Below are positions 36,000 to 44,348 of a DNA stretch of 64,000 bases, piece after piece. The stretch's first letter is position 1. Every line of letters begins with the position of its first letter. Made by a program: the position numbers and the translations under genes. Where the stretch lies: the NCBI RefSeq assembly GCF_004514475.2, contig NZ_MYFO02000007.1:186001-250000 (forward strand). The letters are read 5' to 3'. Source of the stretch: Paenibacillus athensensis. GTDB lineage: Bacteria > Bacillota > Bacilli > Paenibacillales > NBRC-103111. The notes under the pieces were generated by a model. The model was not told where the DNA came from. It did not search any database and saw only the letters and a list, made by a program, of their open reading frames with translations.

Positions 36000-36225
36000 C
36001 CTCTCCCTGTTCGGCCGCCCGCCTGCCGCTTGATTCCGCTGCTTGGATGCGAAGGCTCGCGGATTGATGCCGGTCGCGGGCATCGGCGGTTCGACGCCGA
36101 CGTCCGCAGTCAGTCGCGTTCATCGGCAGACCGGACGCAGTTCGCCGTGAACGCTCACAGCTTGACGCGCTGCTTCGATGTATCGACAAGCACCGTTGGC
36201 GGGGCAGCCCCGTTGACTTTTGACT

Positions 36226-36253
36226 ATTATAGCACGCGCGTTCAAAAGTGAAA
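36226..36253 (-). promoter_or_regulatory. Candidate promoter of the YesM/YesN operon
   Basis: On the minus strand TTTCAC (36253-36248), a 16-bp spacer and a perfect TATAAT (36231-36226). The kinase start is about 220 bp further on, leaving a long leader. Confidence 0.5.
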
Positions 36254-36290
36254 GAGCGGAATATATAAGCAGATGTCGTGGGGGACTTGA

Positions 36291-36334
36291 AAATGAACCT
36301 CATGTCATTAATAATAATGACATGAGGTTCATTT
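36291..36334 (+). promoter_or_regulatory. 44-bp perfect palindromic operator of TetR gene
   Basis: Two exact 20-bp arms (AATGAACCTCATGTCATTA-type) flank a four-base spacer ATAA. A TTGAAA box (36287-36292) and TAATAA (36309-36314, 16-bp spacing) lie within it, so the palindrome occupies the promoter of the TetR gene at 36378. The arm length is exceptional for a TetR operator. Confidence 0.75.
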
Positions 36335-36377
36335 ATTTGGACAAGCATAATAGAAACTTGAAGGGCTGGTGGGACTG

Positions 36378-37010
36378 ATGTCGCCCAAGGTAACCGAGGA
36401 GCACAAGGAGCAGCGGAGAAAACAAATACTCGCGGCGGCTGAGCGTGTATTTATCCGGACCGGCTACGAGCCGGCTACATTGAAGGATATTGTGGAGGAA
36501 GCCGCAATGAGCCGCGGCTGGATTTACCTGTATTTTCAGTCCAAAGAGGAGATTTTCGAAGCGCTGGCGGAGCAGTATGACCGGGAAGCCAATCGCGCGC
36601 TGGAAACCTTGCTCACCCAGCCGCTTTCCGTCTGGGAAATGCTCGAAGCGATGCTCACCGGCCAGAAAGCCGATCTCGCCGGCGTCGACACGGGCCTGCA
36701 GCCGGTGTTCCATGAATATTTCCTCACCGGCTGGCGCGACGCCGGGCGACGGCGCAGGCTCGTCCAGCGCTACGCGCAAGGCGTGGCCCGTTTCGTCCGG
36801 CTGCTGGAGGCCGGAGCCGAGCGTGGCGAATTCGCGCCGAGCTTGCCGCTGGAGCTGATCGCGCAAATCGCTGCCTCGCATATCGAGGGCATTATGACGC
36901 ACGCGCTGGCGCTTGGCGCGCAGCAAGCTGCGGCAGCGGAGCAAATCGACGCGTTAACGGCCTATTTGAAGTCGTTATTGAACGTTCAAACGGCTGAAAA
37001 AGCCGAATAA
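36378..37010 (+). CDS. TetR-family regulator
   Basis: A 210-residue TetR protein: N-terminal HTH ILAAAERVFIRTGYEPATLKDIVEEAAMSRGWIYLYFQSKEEIFEAL would be the DNA-binding region (key residues TLKDIV and GWIYLYF); the C-terminal half is divergent. The region in front carries a 44-bp perfect palindrome that is probably its operator. Starts considered are ATG 36378 and GTG 36369; I favour the ATG. No target gene follows: the downstream frame stops after eight codons. Confidence 0.88.
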   Translation: MSPKVTEEHKEQRRKQILAAAERVFIRTGYEPATLKDIVEEAAMSRGWIYLYFQSKEEIFEALAEQYDREANRALETLLTQPLSVWEMLEAMLTGQKADLAGVDTGLQPVFHEYFLTGWRDAGRRRRLVQRYAQGVARFVRLLEAGAERGEFAPSLPLELIAQIAASHIEGIMTHALALGAQQAAAAEQIDALTAYLKSLLNVQTAEKAE

Positions 37011-37035
37011 AGAGAGAAAAAGAGGGAGGAAGCCC

Positions 37036-37062
37036 GTGATTAAGCTGCCAGTCGGCGCGTAA
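37036..37062 (+). other. Eight-codon open frame with strong ribosome site
   Basis: GAGGGAGG lies 6 bases before a GTG that reads MIKLPVGA and stops at TAA (37060-37062). It is either the leftover start of a deleted gene that TetR once controlled, or chance. The ribosome site is the best in this stretch. Confidence 0.3.
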
Positions 37063-37100
37063 AACGGCGGACAGACCAATCGGAGTCCAGCAAAAACAGC

Positions 37101-37132
37101 AAAGAGGCCAACCCTCGACGGGCGGCCTCTTT
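37101..37132. terminator. Bidirectional terminator
   Basis: AAAGAGGCC and GGCCTCTTT pair around a CC/GG inner stem; the T-tract TTTCTTT follows on the plus strand and A-rich sequence precedes. It separates the TetR gene from the convergent FAH gene. Confidence 0.8.
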
Positions 37133-37251
37133 CTTTGCGTGATCCGCGCGCAGCAGCAAAGCCTGGCTTACTGTCCGGCAAGATCGCGGCGTGGGCGCTA
37201 CAGTCCGGCATCAGCGGTCGAGCCTGCCGCCCGGCTGCTGCTGTCCGTTCT

Positions 37252-38148
37252 TCACTCCGCCGTCAGCCGGATCGTCAGCGCGCCCAGCTTGTCGATCTCG
37301 ACCGTCACGACATCGCCCGGCTTCAAGTATTGCTGCCGCTCCACGGGATAGCCGAGCATGACGCCCTCCGGCGTGCCGGTCAAAATCACATCGCCCGGCT
37401 CCAGCGTCATGTAGCTGGAAATGTAGCTGACAATCTCATCGCAGGCAAAAATCATATCCGCTGTGTTCGACTGCTGCCGCACCTCGCCGTTCACCGTACA
37501 GCGGATGCCAAGCGCATTCGGGTCGCCTGTCTCGTCGGCTGTCACCAGATAAGGTCCGAGCGGAGCAAAGCCGTCGAGCGATTTGCCGAGCAGCCATTGC
37601 GGCGTTCGGATCTGCAGCTCGCGCGCCGACAGGTCGTTCGCGCAGCAATATCCGAATACGTAATCGAGTGCCTCGTCCTTGGCGACGTATTTCGCCGTCC
37701 GTCCAATGACAATCGCCAGCTCGGCCTCGTAATCGACCTTTTGCGTGACCGGAGGCAGCGCCACCTCGCTGCCATGCGCAGCCAATGCATTGTTGAACTT
37801 GTTGAACAAGATCGGATAGGCCGGAATCGCGGCTTGCGTCTCCTCGGCATGCTTGCGGTAATTCAAGCCGACGCAAATGATTTTGCCGGGCCGCGGCACA
37901 CACGGGCCAAATGCCACCGCTGTCTCGTCAAGCAGGTAGGGGCAATCGCCGTCTGTCGGCAGCTCGGCCAAATAACGCTCCAGCGCCTGCACCGCTTCAC
38001 GGCCGCCTACGATAACCTCGCCAACGCCGGCAGCAAGCGGTTCTCGCGGCGGATAAGCGGCCGCCGCCTGCGCCACATCGATAATCCCTTGATCCGTCTT
38101 GATCCCAAGACGGGAATTCCCGTTGATTTGAATATGTACCAGCTTCAC
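37252..38148 (-). CDS. Fumarylacetoacetate hydrolase-family protein
   Basis: A 298-residue FAH-family enzyme with the metal-binding core EAELAIVIG (about 141-149), CANDLSARELQ and the FDGFAPLGPYL-like segment, plus GDVILTGTPEGV near the C-terminus. Family members hydrolyse or decarboxylate 2-oxo acids (e.g. acylpyruvates, 2-hydroxyhepta-diene dioates). GTG 38148 has AAAGGAG 9 bases upstream. It follows the HxlR gene by 171 bp on the same strand but a hairpin-poor gap separates them. Confidence 0.88.
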   Translation of the reverse strand: MKLVHIQINGNSRLGIKTDQGIIDVAQAAAAYPPREPLAAGVGEVIVGGREAVQALERYLAELPTDGDCPYLLDETAVAFGPCVPRPGKIICVGLNYRKHAEETQAAIPAYPILFNKFNNALAAHGSEVALPPVTQKVDYEAELAIVIGRTAKYVAKDEALDYVFGYCCANDLSARELQIRTPQWLLGKSLDGFAPLGPYLVTADETGDPNALGIRCTVNGEVRQQSNTADMIFACDEIVSYISSYMTLEPGDVILTGTPEGVMLGYPVERQQYLKPGDVVTVEIDKLGALTIRLTAE

Positions 38149-38319
38149 AATATGCTGCTCCTTTCCGTAATGGCCTGCATCGGTGCGCAGGTCTGGCAGC
38201 CGCCCGCCGTATAGCTTGCTTCCACACCGTGCTGAATTGCCGGTTGGCCCGAAGCCGCTGTACAGCCTGCGCGACGCTCCGGGAATCGCACACGGAGCGC
38301 GAGCGCGTGATCGGCTTCT

Positions 38320-38742
38320 TCAAACGTCCGGCTGCCGACGGACGTTAACCGCTGGCGGGGGCTGGCTGCCGCAGCCGGCCCGCCGCTCGCGGTGGAGGAC
38401 GCCCCAATCGTACATGACGTCGAATACGGGCTCAAGCGTCCGGCCGTAAGCCGTCATCTCGTATTCGACGCGCGGCGGCGTCTCCGGGTACACCGTCCGG
38501 GCGATCAGCCCGTCCTCTTCCAGCTCGCGCAGCTGCTGGGTGAGCATTTTTTGCGAGATGCCCGGAATGCGCCGCCGCAGCTCGTTGTACCGTCGCCCGC
38601 CTTCATGCACATGCCACAAAATCAACATTTTCCACTTGCCGCCAATCGCCTGCATGGTCGTCCACACGTGCACGTAACAATCGATATCGGCTTCGTTAAA
38701 GCCCTCATGCACCTCAAACCGTTCCGCCTGTTCCCGCTCCAC
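38320..38742 (-). CDS. HxlR-family transcriptional regulator
   Basis: A 140-residue winged-helix regulator: CYVHVWTTMQAIGGKWKMLIL opens the domain, the recognition helix is in ISQKMLTQQLRELEEDGLI, and the wing VEYEMTAYGRTLEPV follows. Family members often sense electrophiles or disulfide stress through a conserved Cys; the Cys in DCYVHVW is in the expected place. GTG 38742 is chosen because GGGAGG lies 8 bases upstream, giving a typical family length; longer frames only add an atypical Arg/Ala-rich tail. Divergent from the SDR gene, which is its likely target. Confidence 0.8.
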   Translation of the reverse strand: MEREQAERFEVHEGFNEADIDCYVHVWTTMQAIGGKWKMLILWHVHEGGRRYNELRRRIPGISQKMLTQQLRELEEDGLIARTVYPETPPRVEYEMTAYGRTLEPVFDVMYDWGVLHRERRAGCGSQPPPAVNVRRQPDV

Positions 38743-38999
38743 CTTGACCGCCTCCCTTGCCTGTCCGGCATGACTTTGCGTCGGCTGCAGCTTCACGCTT
38801 GCAGTCTGCACGCAGCTTCCCCTGCCAGCCCATCCTTCCGATGCGGGACGAACGAACTCTGGCGCTCCCGCCCGGCGCTCAGCAACGCCTCCCTTCGTCC
38901 ACAAGCCGCGCTTGACGCCTCTAGTTGTATACTACCATAAAACGTCCAGCCCTTTGCATTTCCTACCCGAAAGTAACCAAGGGACATAAAAGTGCCTGC

Positions 39000-39028
39000 T
39001 TGCGCCCGGTCGAACGCAGGAGTACAGT
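39000..39028 (+). promoter_or_regulatory. Candidate SDR promoter
   Basis: TTGCGC (39000-39005), 17-bp spacer, TACAGT (39023-39028). It lies in the 316-bp divergent region between HxlR and SDR, which holds no gene. The partly symmetric CTACCCGAAAGTAACC at 38963-38978 could be an HxlR site. Confidence 0.4.
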
Positions 39029-39058
39029 AAAGACACGAAACGGAAGGGGATGGAAGTT

Positions 39059-39808
39059 ATGAGCAGCAACCGTACATTTGCGGGAAAATCAATCATCGTC
39101 ACGGGCGCTTCGCGCGGTATCGGCAGCGCGATCGCCAAAGCGTTCGCAGCCCAAGGCGGGCGCGTCGTCGTCAACTACGCCGGCAGCCGCAGCCAAGCCG
39201 AGGCCGTTGTCGCGGACATCCGCAGCACGGGCGGAGAAGCAATCGCTGTGCAAGCCGATTTGCGCAGCACGGCCGATATCGCCAGATTGATCGGCGAAAC
39301 GCGGGAGGCGTTCGGTGCCATCGACGTGCTGGTCAACAACGCCGGCGCGATCTTCACCAAGCCGATTGCTCAAATCGACGAGCAGGAGTTTGACGATTTG
39401 TTTGCGGTGAACGTCAAGGGGACTTTTTTCGCGATCAAAGAAGCGCTGCCGCACATGCGCGACAACGGGCGCATTATCAATTTCTCGACCTCGGTGACAG
39501 GCTCGATGTTCCCCGGCTACAGCGCCTATGCCGGCACCAAGGGGGCCGTGGAGCAATTCACCCGCCAACTCGCCAAGGAGCTGGGGCCGCGGGGCGTCAC
39601 GATCAACGCCATCGCGCCGGGCCCGGTGGATACCGAGCTGTTCCGCGCAGGCAAAACCGAGCAGCAAATCCAAGGCATCGTCAGCATGAACGCCTTCGGG
39701 CGCTTGGGTCAGCCGGACGATATCGTCGGCATGGCGCTGTTCCTCGCCAGTGAGGAAGCGCGCTGGATCACGGGACAAACCGTGCGCGTCAACGGCGGGT
39801 ATGTGTAA
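39059..39808 (+). CDS. Short-chain dehydrogenase/reductase
   Basis: A 249-residue SDR. Cofactor loop TGASRGIGSAIAK; the basic residues after it (NYAGSRSQAE) suggest NADP(H). NNAG at about 90, catalytic S-Y-K as FSTSV, YSAYAGTKG. GAAGGGG is 9 bases before ATG 39059; the earlier ATG abuts it. The family reaction is NAD(P)-dependent alcohol/ketone interconversion; substrate unknown. The divergent HxlR gene probably controls it. Confidence 0.9.
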   Translation: MSSNRTFAGKSIIVTGASRGIGSAIAKAFAAQGGRVVVNYAGSRSQAEAVVADIRSTGGEAIAVQADLRSTADIARLIGETREAFGAIDVLVNNAGAIFTKPIAQIDEQEFDDLFAVNVKGTFFAIKEALPHMRDNGRIINFSTSVTGSMFPGYSAYAGTKGAVEQFTRQLAKELGPRGVTINAIAPGPVDTELFRAGKTEQQIQGIVSMNAFGRLGQPDDIVGMALFLASEEARWITGQTVRVNGGYV

Positions 39809-39840
39809 CCGGCTTGCTCCGTTCGAATAAAGCACGCGAA

Positions 39841-39876
39841 AGCCGCACGTCGGAGCCTCCGGCGTACGGCTTTTTG
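39841..39876 (+). terminator. SDR terminator
   Basis: AGCCGCACGTCGGAG-CCTCCGGCGTACGGC forms a hairpin followed by TTTTTG, about 35 bp past the SDR stop. Confidence 0.75.
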
Positions 39877-40017
39877 CTTGTCTGTTGCGGCCATGCCTTA
39901 CCCATCGCCGGCCTCCCGGCGGCTTCGCTGAACGCTGCCGCTACCCGGCAGCGGCTAATGCCAAGCCCGGCTGCCGATCCTGTGCGGCAGGCACAGCCCG
40001 GGTGCGCAGCGCCTTTT

Positions 40018-40734
40018 TTACACAACGGTCACATTGCTCAAGTCAGCCTTGTAGCTTTTCAGCAGCGCATACGTCGCTTTGTCCATCGTCGCCCCGTCGA
40101 AAATCGTCTTTTTCACATCCGTTTTGAACGATACGTGCTGAAAAAACGCGCCGCGGAACGACGTCTTGCGCAAGCCGCTGTAATCGAACACCGCGCCAAC
40201 GAACCGCTGGCCGTCAAAGCTCACGCCCCCCAGCTCCGAGAACCGGAACAGCGTGCCGTCGAACAGACAATCCTTGAAAATCGCGCCCTTGAAATTCGAT
40301 TTCACCAGCTGCGCCCGGGTCAAATTCGCGCAATGAAAAATCGTCCGCTCCATATTGCTGCACTTGAACGAGCTGTTCGTCAGGTCGGAAAAGCTGAAAT
40401 CCGAGCCTTGCAGGTTGGCGTAATTAAACTTGCCGTCGTGAACGGCGATTTCCTTGAAATCGGAATTTTGCAGATTGCTTTTGGAAAAATCCATCCCGAC
40501 GATCTGCTGCAGCTGTCGCGTCTGTGCCGTAATGTTCTCCACCAGCTCGGAAATGTCGCCGATCGAATCAATCGTCATATGAAACGCCTCCTCTTCGCTA
40601 TGGCCATTCGTCTGCAAATCCGTCAGCCGCTCCCGCAGGTCGTATAGCAGCTCCTCCTTGAGATCCCGGATCTGGCTCAGCTCCCCGTAGGGAGCAAAAA
40701 CCTCGTTCAAATACGCCTCCAGCTTCCCGCTCAT
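40018..40734 (-). CDS. Pentapeptide-repeat protein with permease-prefix-like N-terminus
   Basis: A 238-residue protein: the first 60 residues (LEAYLNEVFAPYGELSQIRDLKEELLYDLRERLTDL) resemble the HAAS/DUF1700-type helical prefix often encoded beside PadR genes; residues about 80-230 are a right-handed pentapeptide-repeat helix (NLQNSDF, NLQGSDF, NLTRAQL, NFKGAIF). No membrane segment. The PadR gene lies 15 bp upstream, so the pair is cotranscribed. The function of such fusions is not established. Confidence 0.8.
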   Translation of the reverse strand: MSGKLEAYLNEVFAPYGELSQIRDLKEELLYDLRERLTDLQTNGHSEEEAFHMTIDSIGDISELVENITAQTRQLQQIVGMDFSKSNLQNSDFKEIAVHDGKFNYANLQGSDFSFSDLTNSSFKCSNMERTIFHCANLTRAQLVKSNFKGAIFKDCLFDGTLFRFSELGGVSFDGQRFVGAVFDYSGLRKTSFRGAFFQHVSFKTDVKKTIFDGATMDKATYALLKSYKADLSNVTVV

Positions 40735-40749
40735 GCGTTCCCCGCCCTT

Positions 40750-41079
40750 CTAAATTAATGCATCCAAAATCCGTTTGGCATGCTCCCAATTCATCTTGTT
40801 ATCGGCATGGGCCAGCTTGCCCTTGGCCGTAATGCTGTAATATTTACGTCGTCCGCCTTGCGTTTCGTCGCCCCAATAGGAGGTGATGCTCCCCTCCTGC
40901 TCCAGACGCTTGAGGCTGGAATACATCGTCGCTTCCTTGAGCTCGTAATGGCCCTGCGAATCGGCGTGCACGCGTTTGCAGATTTCGTAGCCGTATTTGT
41001 CGCCTGACAGCAGCAGCTTCAAAATAATCGTATCCGTGTGCCCGCGCAGCAGGTCGGATGACATGCGTATAGGCTCCAA
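40750..41079 (-). CDS. PadR-family regulator
   Basis: A 109-residue minimal PadR winged-helix protein (TDTIILKLLLSGDKYGYEICKR, ATMYSSLKRLEQEGSITSYWG, GRRKYYSITAKGK). TTG 41079 is the best start: GGAGG lies 7 bases upstream, whereas the first ATG would be over 20 bases away. It heads the operon with the pentapeptide gene. Confidence 0.88.
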   Translation of the reverse strand: MEPIRMSSDLLRGHTDTIILKLLLSGDKYGYEICKRVHADSQGHYELKEATMYSSLKRLEQEGSITSYWGDETQGGRRKYYSITAKGKLAHADNKMNWEHAKRILDALI

Positions 41080-41099
41080 AAGCTCACCTCCTGAAGTAA

Positions 41100-41128
41100 A
41101 TGATACAGCGAGGTACTATGACAGTCAA
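41100..41128 (-). promoter_or_regulatory. PadR operon promoter
   Basis: On the minus strand TTGACT (41128-41123), a 17-bp spacer and TATCAT (41105-41100), ending 21 bp before the PadR start. Confidence 0.65.
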
Positions 41129-41310
41129 GGTATTACAACGGAAATAATACACGAAAAGGACGATTTTCGGCAAAATCGGGCGCGGGGCGGAGCTGGGTAT
41201 CGGTCCAGGGTTGGGGGGAAGAAAATGTAAAATGGAGATTACATTATTATCCATTTTATGCGATAATAGAAGGATATTATTGAAATTGGCACAGAAGCGA
41301 GGAAGATACG

Positions 41311-41490
41311 ATGAGCAGACTGGAATGGAGTAAGCTTTTAAACGGCAATCGCATGCGACCTTCTAAAACCTTATATGTCAAAAAGGAGTTCGATACGGAG
41401 CTGTATAGCGTTCAACTCTCTCATTACAAACGTGAATGTATCGACCTGCATCAGATTCGGGAAGAGTTGTCCGGTCTGATCCCTGAATAA
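41311..41490 (+). CDS. Small hypothetical protein, AT-richer than its surroundings
   Basis: A 59-residue open frame (MSRLEWSKLLNGNRMRPSK start) with GAGG 8 bases before the ATG and a good terminator behind it, so expression is likely. It has no signal peptide or membrane segment. The N-terminal W-x-KLL-x-x-x-R-x-RPS pattern resembles the N-terminus of deoxyguanosinetriphosphate triphosphohydrolases, but the catalytic domain is absent. Codon use is AT-rich (AAA, TTA, TAT) unlike the neighbours. Either a stand-alone small protein or a fragment. Confidence 0.5.
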   Translation: MSRLEWSKLLNGNRMRPSKTLYVKKEFDTELYSVQLSHYKRECIDLHQIREELSGLIPE

Positions 41491-41524
41491 TCACGTCCTC
41501 AGCTTCCGCTTCAAGCTGATCCCA

Positions 41525-41555
41525 CCCTTCCGGCGCTGCTTCCGGGAGGGTTTTT
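41525..41555 (+). terminator. Terminator of the small plus-strand gene
   Basis: ACCCTTCCGG-loop-CCGGGAGGGT followed by TTTTTC, 35 bp past the small gene's stop. Confidence 0.75.
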
Positions 41556-41561
41556 CGCATT

Positions 41562-41593
41562 AAAAAAAGGCCACCAGCAGCCTCTGGTTGACC
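41562..41593 (-). terminator. AraC gene terminator
   Basis: On the minus strand GGTCAACCAG-AGGCTG-CTGGTGGCC followed by seven T residues, 58 bp past the AraC-family stop. Confidence 0.75.
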
Positions 41594-41650
41594 TTCCCAT
41601 ACGCAAAACCGGCCCTGCTTGCCGGTGATTCTCTTATCCGTGCGCAAGCG

Positions 41651-42505
41651 CTACCCGTGCCGATATTGCTCCGGTGTGGCGCCGACCCATTTGGCGAACT
41701 GGCGGTAGAATTGGCTGGAGCTCGCAAAACCGAGATCGAAGCTGATCCGCGTCACCGACGCATCGCTCGATCGCAGCCGGCGCTTGGCCTCCTCCATGCG
41801 CAGGAACAGCACGTACTGATACGGCGACATGCCGAGACAAGCTTTGAAGGAGCGGATAAAATGATACCGGCTCCGGCACGCCAGTGCAGCCAGTGAGTCG
41901 ATGTCCATTTGCCCCGTATAGTGGGCATGCATATACTCCAGCACCTGCGCCATCTGCGGGTCAGCGATGCGGCCGGCAGCCGGGGCGGCGGTCGCGGGTC
42001 CAGCCAGCTTGCGCCCACGCGGTACAGACGCTTCATGAAGCCGCTCCGGCGAGCTATGGCTGCCTTTAAGCTTCCTGTGCAAATAACCGAGGATTTGCGC
42101 TTCGGTCTCCTGCACAGCCAGTGTATCGGCATCGCTCAGCAGTAGCGCAGACGCCCACGTCCGGAACAACATACGGACCTCTGCCGCGTCAAACGACTGC
42201 CGCAGCGCCAGCTCCGTCTCGCCGGGCTGCCCGCCCGCCTCATCTGCACCCAGCGCTTCACGGCGGACCTGAAAAATAATCAGCCCGCCGTCCTCCGGCA
42301 GCTCCAGGCTGTGCTCCTCTTGCGGGTGCTGCGCGAGCGCTTCCCCTTGCCGAAGCCGGAACGCCGCACGCTCGTGGGAAAAACGACATTCCCCATACAA
42401 CGGAACCGTAATCTGATACTGGTGCTCGTGGCGGTGCGGCGTATTCACAAACCCGTTCTCAATGCGCCACAGCTCTACCTGCGGCGTAATGACAGTCATT
42501 TTCAT
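41651..42505 (-). CDS. AraC-family transcriptional regulator
   Basis: A 284-residue AraC protein: N-terminal cupin-like sensor (HRHEHQYQITVPLYGECRF) and C-terminal double HTH (IDSLAALACRSRYHFIRSFKACLGMSPYQYVLFLRMEEAKRRL and VTRISFDLGFASSSQFYRQFAKWVGATPEQYR). ATG 42505 has AAGGTGA 6 bases upstream. Single gene; its target is not evident, the divergent ABC ATPase gene being the nearest candidate. Confidence 0.88.
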   Translation of the reverse strand: MKMTVITPQVELWRIENGFVNTPHRHEHQYQITVPLYGECRFSHERAAFRLRQGEALAQHPQEEHSLELPEDGGLIIFQVRREALGADEAGGQPGETELALRQSFDAAEVRMLFRTWASALLLSDADTLAVQETEAQILGYLHRKLKGSHSSPERLHEASVPRGRKLAGPATAAPAAGRIADPQMAQVLEYMHAHYTGQMDIDSLAALACRSRYHFIRSFKACLGMSPYQYVLFLRMEEAKRRLRSSDASVTRISFDLGFASSSQFYRQFAKWVGATPEQYRHG

Positions 42506-42639
42506 CAGCAATCACCTTGCTCCTATTATAGCAAAAATTGCCCGCCGTTTTCGGGCAACTTTCACGATGCGCGTTTGCACCGCAACCGATACAATGAGGT
42601 ACAATGGAGAACATATCAGGTACCGGGAAGGGGATCAGC

Positions 42640-43431
42640 GTGGACACTATTTTGAAGCTATCGCAAATTTCGTGGAAAAGAGGCGAGCGCCAGCTGCTGC
42701 AAGGCATCGACTGGCATATTCGCCGGGGCGAGCATTGGGCGCTGCTCGGGCTGAACGGTTCGGGCAAAACAACGCTGCTGAACATCATCACAGGCTATAT
42801 TTGGCCGACAACGGGACAGGTTAACGTGCTCGGAGAGACGTTCGGGGCGACCGACCTGCGCGAGCTGCGCCGCTCCATCGGCTGGGTCAGCTCGTCGCTG
42901 CAGGAAAAGCTGTACGGCAGCGACAAGGCGCAATACGTCGTACTCAGTGGCAAATACGCGACGATCGGGTTGTACGACCGTCCGGAGGAAGCCGATTATA
43001 CGCGGGCCGAGGAGCTGATGCAGGCACTGGGGTGCATCCATCTGTGGGACCGCGAGTATCGGCTCTGCTCGCAGGGAGAAAAGCAAAAGCTGCTGATTGC
43101 CCGGGCCTTGATGGCCGACCCGCAGCTGCTGATTCTCGACGAGCCGTGCAACGGGCTTGACCTGTTCGCCCGCGAGCGGCTGCTGGCGAGCATTCAAGCC
43201 CTGTCGGAGAGCGAGCGGACGCCGACGCTGATTTTTGTCACGCATCATACGGAGGAGATCGTGCCGGCTTTTCGCCACACGCTGCTGCTGCGGCGGGGCG
43301 AGGTGTTCCGGCAGGGCGAGACGGCCGGCCTGCTGACAGAGGAGACGCTCAGCGAATTTTACGAGACGCCGGTGCGCGTCGTCAAGGACGAGCTGGAGCG
43401 GCTGCATCTGCATTTGCGCCGCGGCGTTTAG
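42640..43431 (+). CDS. ylmA: Orphan ABC transporter ATP-binding protein, YlmA-like
   Basis: A 263-residue ABC ATPase: Walker A GLNGSGKTT, signature CSQGEKQK, Walker B LLILDEPCNGLD, switch histidine THH. It resembles B. subtilis YlmA (LSQISW start and RTPTLIFVTHHTEEI). There is no permease gene beside it. GTG 42640 is favoured over ATG 42604: AAGGGG lies 7 bases upstream and the resulting N-terminus fits the family. Function in that family is not established. Confidence 0.85.
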   Translation: MDTILKLSQISWKRGERQLLQGIDWHIRRGEHWALLGLNGSGKTTLLNIITGYIWPTTGQVNVLGETFGATDLRELRRSIGWVSSSLQEKLYGSDKAQYVVLSGKYATIGLYDRPEEADYTRAEELMQALGCIHLWDREYRLCSQGEKQKLLIARALMADPQLLILDEPCNGLDLFARERLLASIQALSESERTPTLIFVTHHTEEIVPAFRHTLLLRRGEVFRQGETAGLLTEETLSEFYETPVRVVKDELERLHLHLRRGV

Positions 43432-43489
43432 CCTGGCGCGGGAGCGTCGCCGGGCGGTCGAGCCTTGCAAACGGTCCGCACATATGCCA

Positions 43490-43515
43490 AAAACGCGGCT
43501 GCGCAGCCGCGTTTT
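43490..43515. terminator. Bidirectional terminator
   Basis: AAAACGCGGCTG and CAGCCGCGTTTT pair perfectly over 13 bp with T/A tracts on both sides, between the convergent ABC and DinB-like genes. Confidence 0.9.
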
Positions 43516-43567
43516 GTGGTGTTTTTACATATAGGAACGATTAGCGGGGGCCCAAGGGCGGTATCTG

Positions 43568-44062
43568 TTACACTTTGGCCGGCACCCCCATCGCCAGCCA
43601 CTCATCCTTGGTCGGACCGTACACGCCCGACGGCTGGAGACCGGCCTGCCGGATCAGCACTGTCAATTGCCCGCGGTGATGGACCTCGTGTTTGACGAAC
43701 ATATTGAGCGTGTAGCCTTTTTGCCAGATCAGGCCAAACATCGGCAACGACTCCAGCAGCCGCTGGTCGGGCCACTCCGAAATTTCCCGCAGCAGCTCAC
43801 CCGACGCCTCTGCATAAGCCCGGCTGATCGCCGCAGCTTCGCCAGGCGCCTCCTGACCGAAATACCGCTCTCCTGCCTTCAGACCCAACTGCTGCAAAAT
43901 CCCGCCCGTCGGCACCAAATGCCACGCCAGATGGCCCAGCGAACGATAGCCGGGCAGCACCTCGGTAGACAGCGACTCATCCGTCAGCTTGTCCAGCAGC
44001 TTCTGCGTAGCCGCCGCCTCATTGCGATAATCCTCGATAAAGCTTGCAATCGTTACATACAT
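43568..44062 (-). CDS. DinB-family protein
   Basis: A 164-residue four-helix bundle of the DinB/YisT type. Metal-ligand histidines are at LGHLAWHL (about 42-50) and KHEVHHRGQLTVL (about 123-136). Some relatives are bacillithiol-dependent transferases; most are uncharacterised. GGAGG precedes the ATG by 9 bases. Single gene. Confidence 0.85.
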   Translation of the reverse strand: MYVTIASFIEDYRNEAAATQKLLDKLTDESLSTEVLPGYRSLGHLAWHLVPTGGILQQLGLKAGERYFGQEAPGEAAAISRAYAEASGELLREISEWPDQRLLESLPMFGLIWQKGYTLNMFVKHEVHHRGQLTVLIRQAGLQPSGVYGPTKDEWLAMGVPAKV

Positions 44063-44348
44063 GGCTCATAACCTCCTGAATTTCAAAAACCTCAGAGCAG
44101 CGTTGCCTTCCGGTCTCCGCCGCTTTGGTGATGAATCCAGTATAAAACAGCTCTCCTGACAGCGTATTGTCAGTAGTGTGGCGAACGGAAGATCATTTTT
44201 TTGCTGGCGCGGCTCGGGCGATAGCGCAGCAGCCGCAAAATCCCCCCGTCTTAGGTCCAGCTTAGGTCCCGTCTCTGGTTCGTGTTGCATTCCAGACGGC
44301 TACGGTACACTGGTCACATGGCATTCGACACGACGAGGAGGATTTCAC

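Noticed and set aside
44063-44348. Longer start of the multicopper oxidase at 44178
   Set aside because: The extra 57 residues are not membrane-like and lack a ribosome site; the TTG at 44349 has an ideal one.
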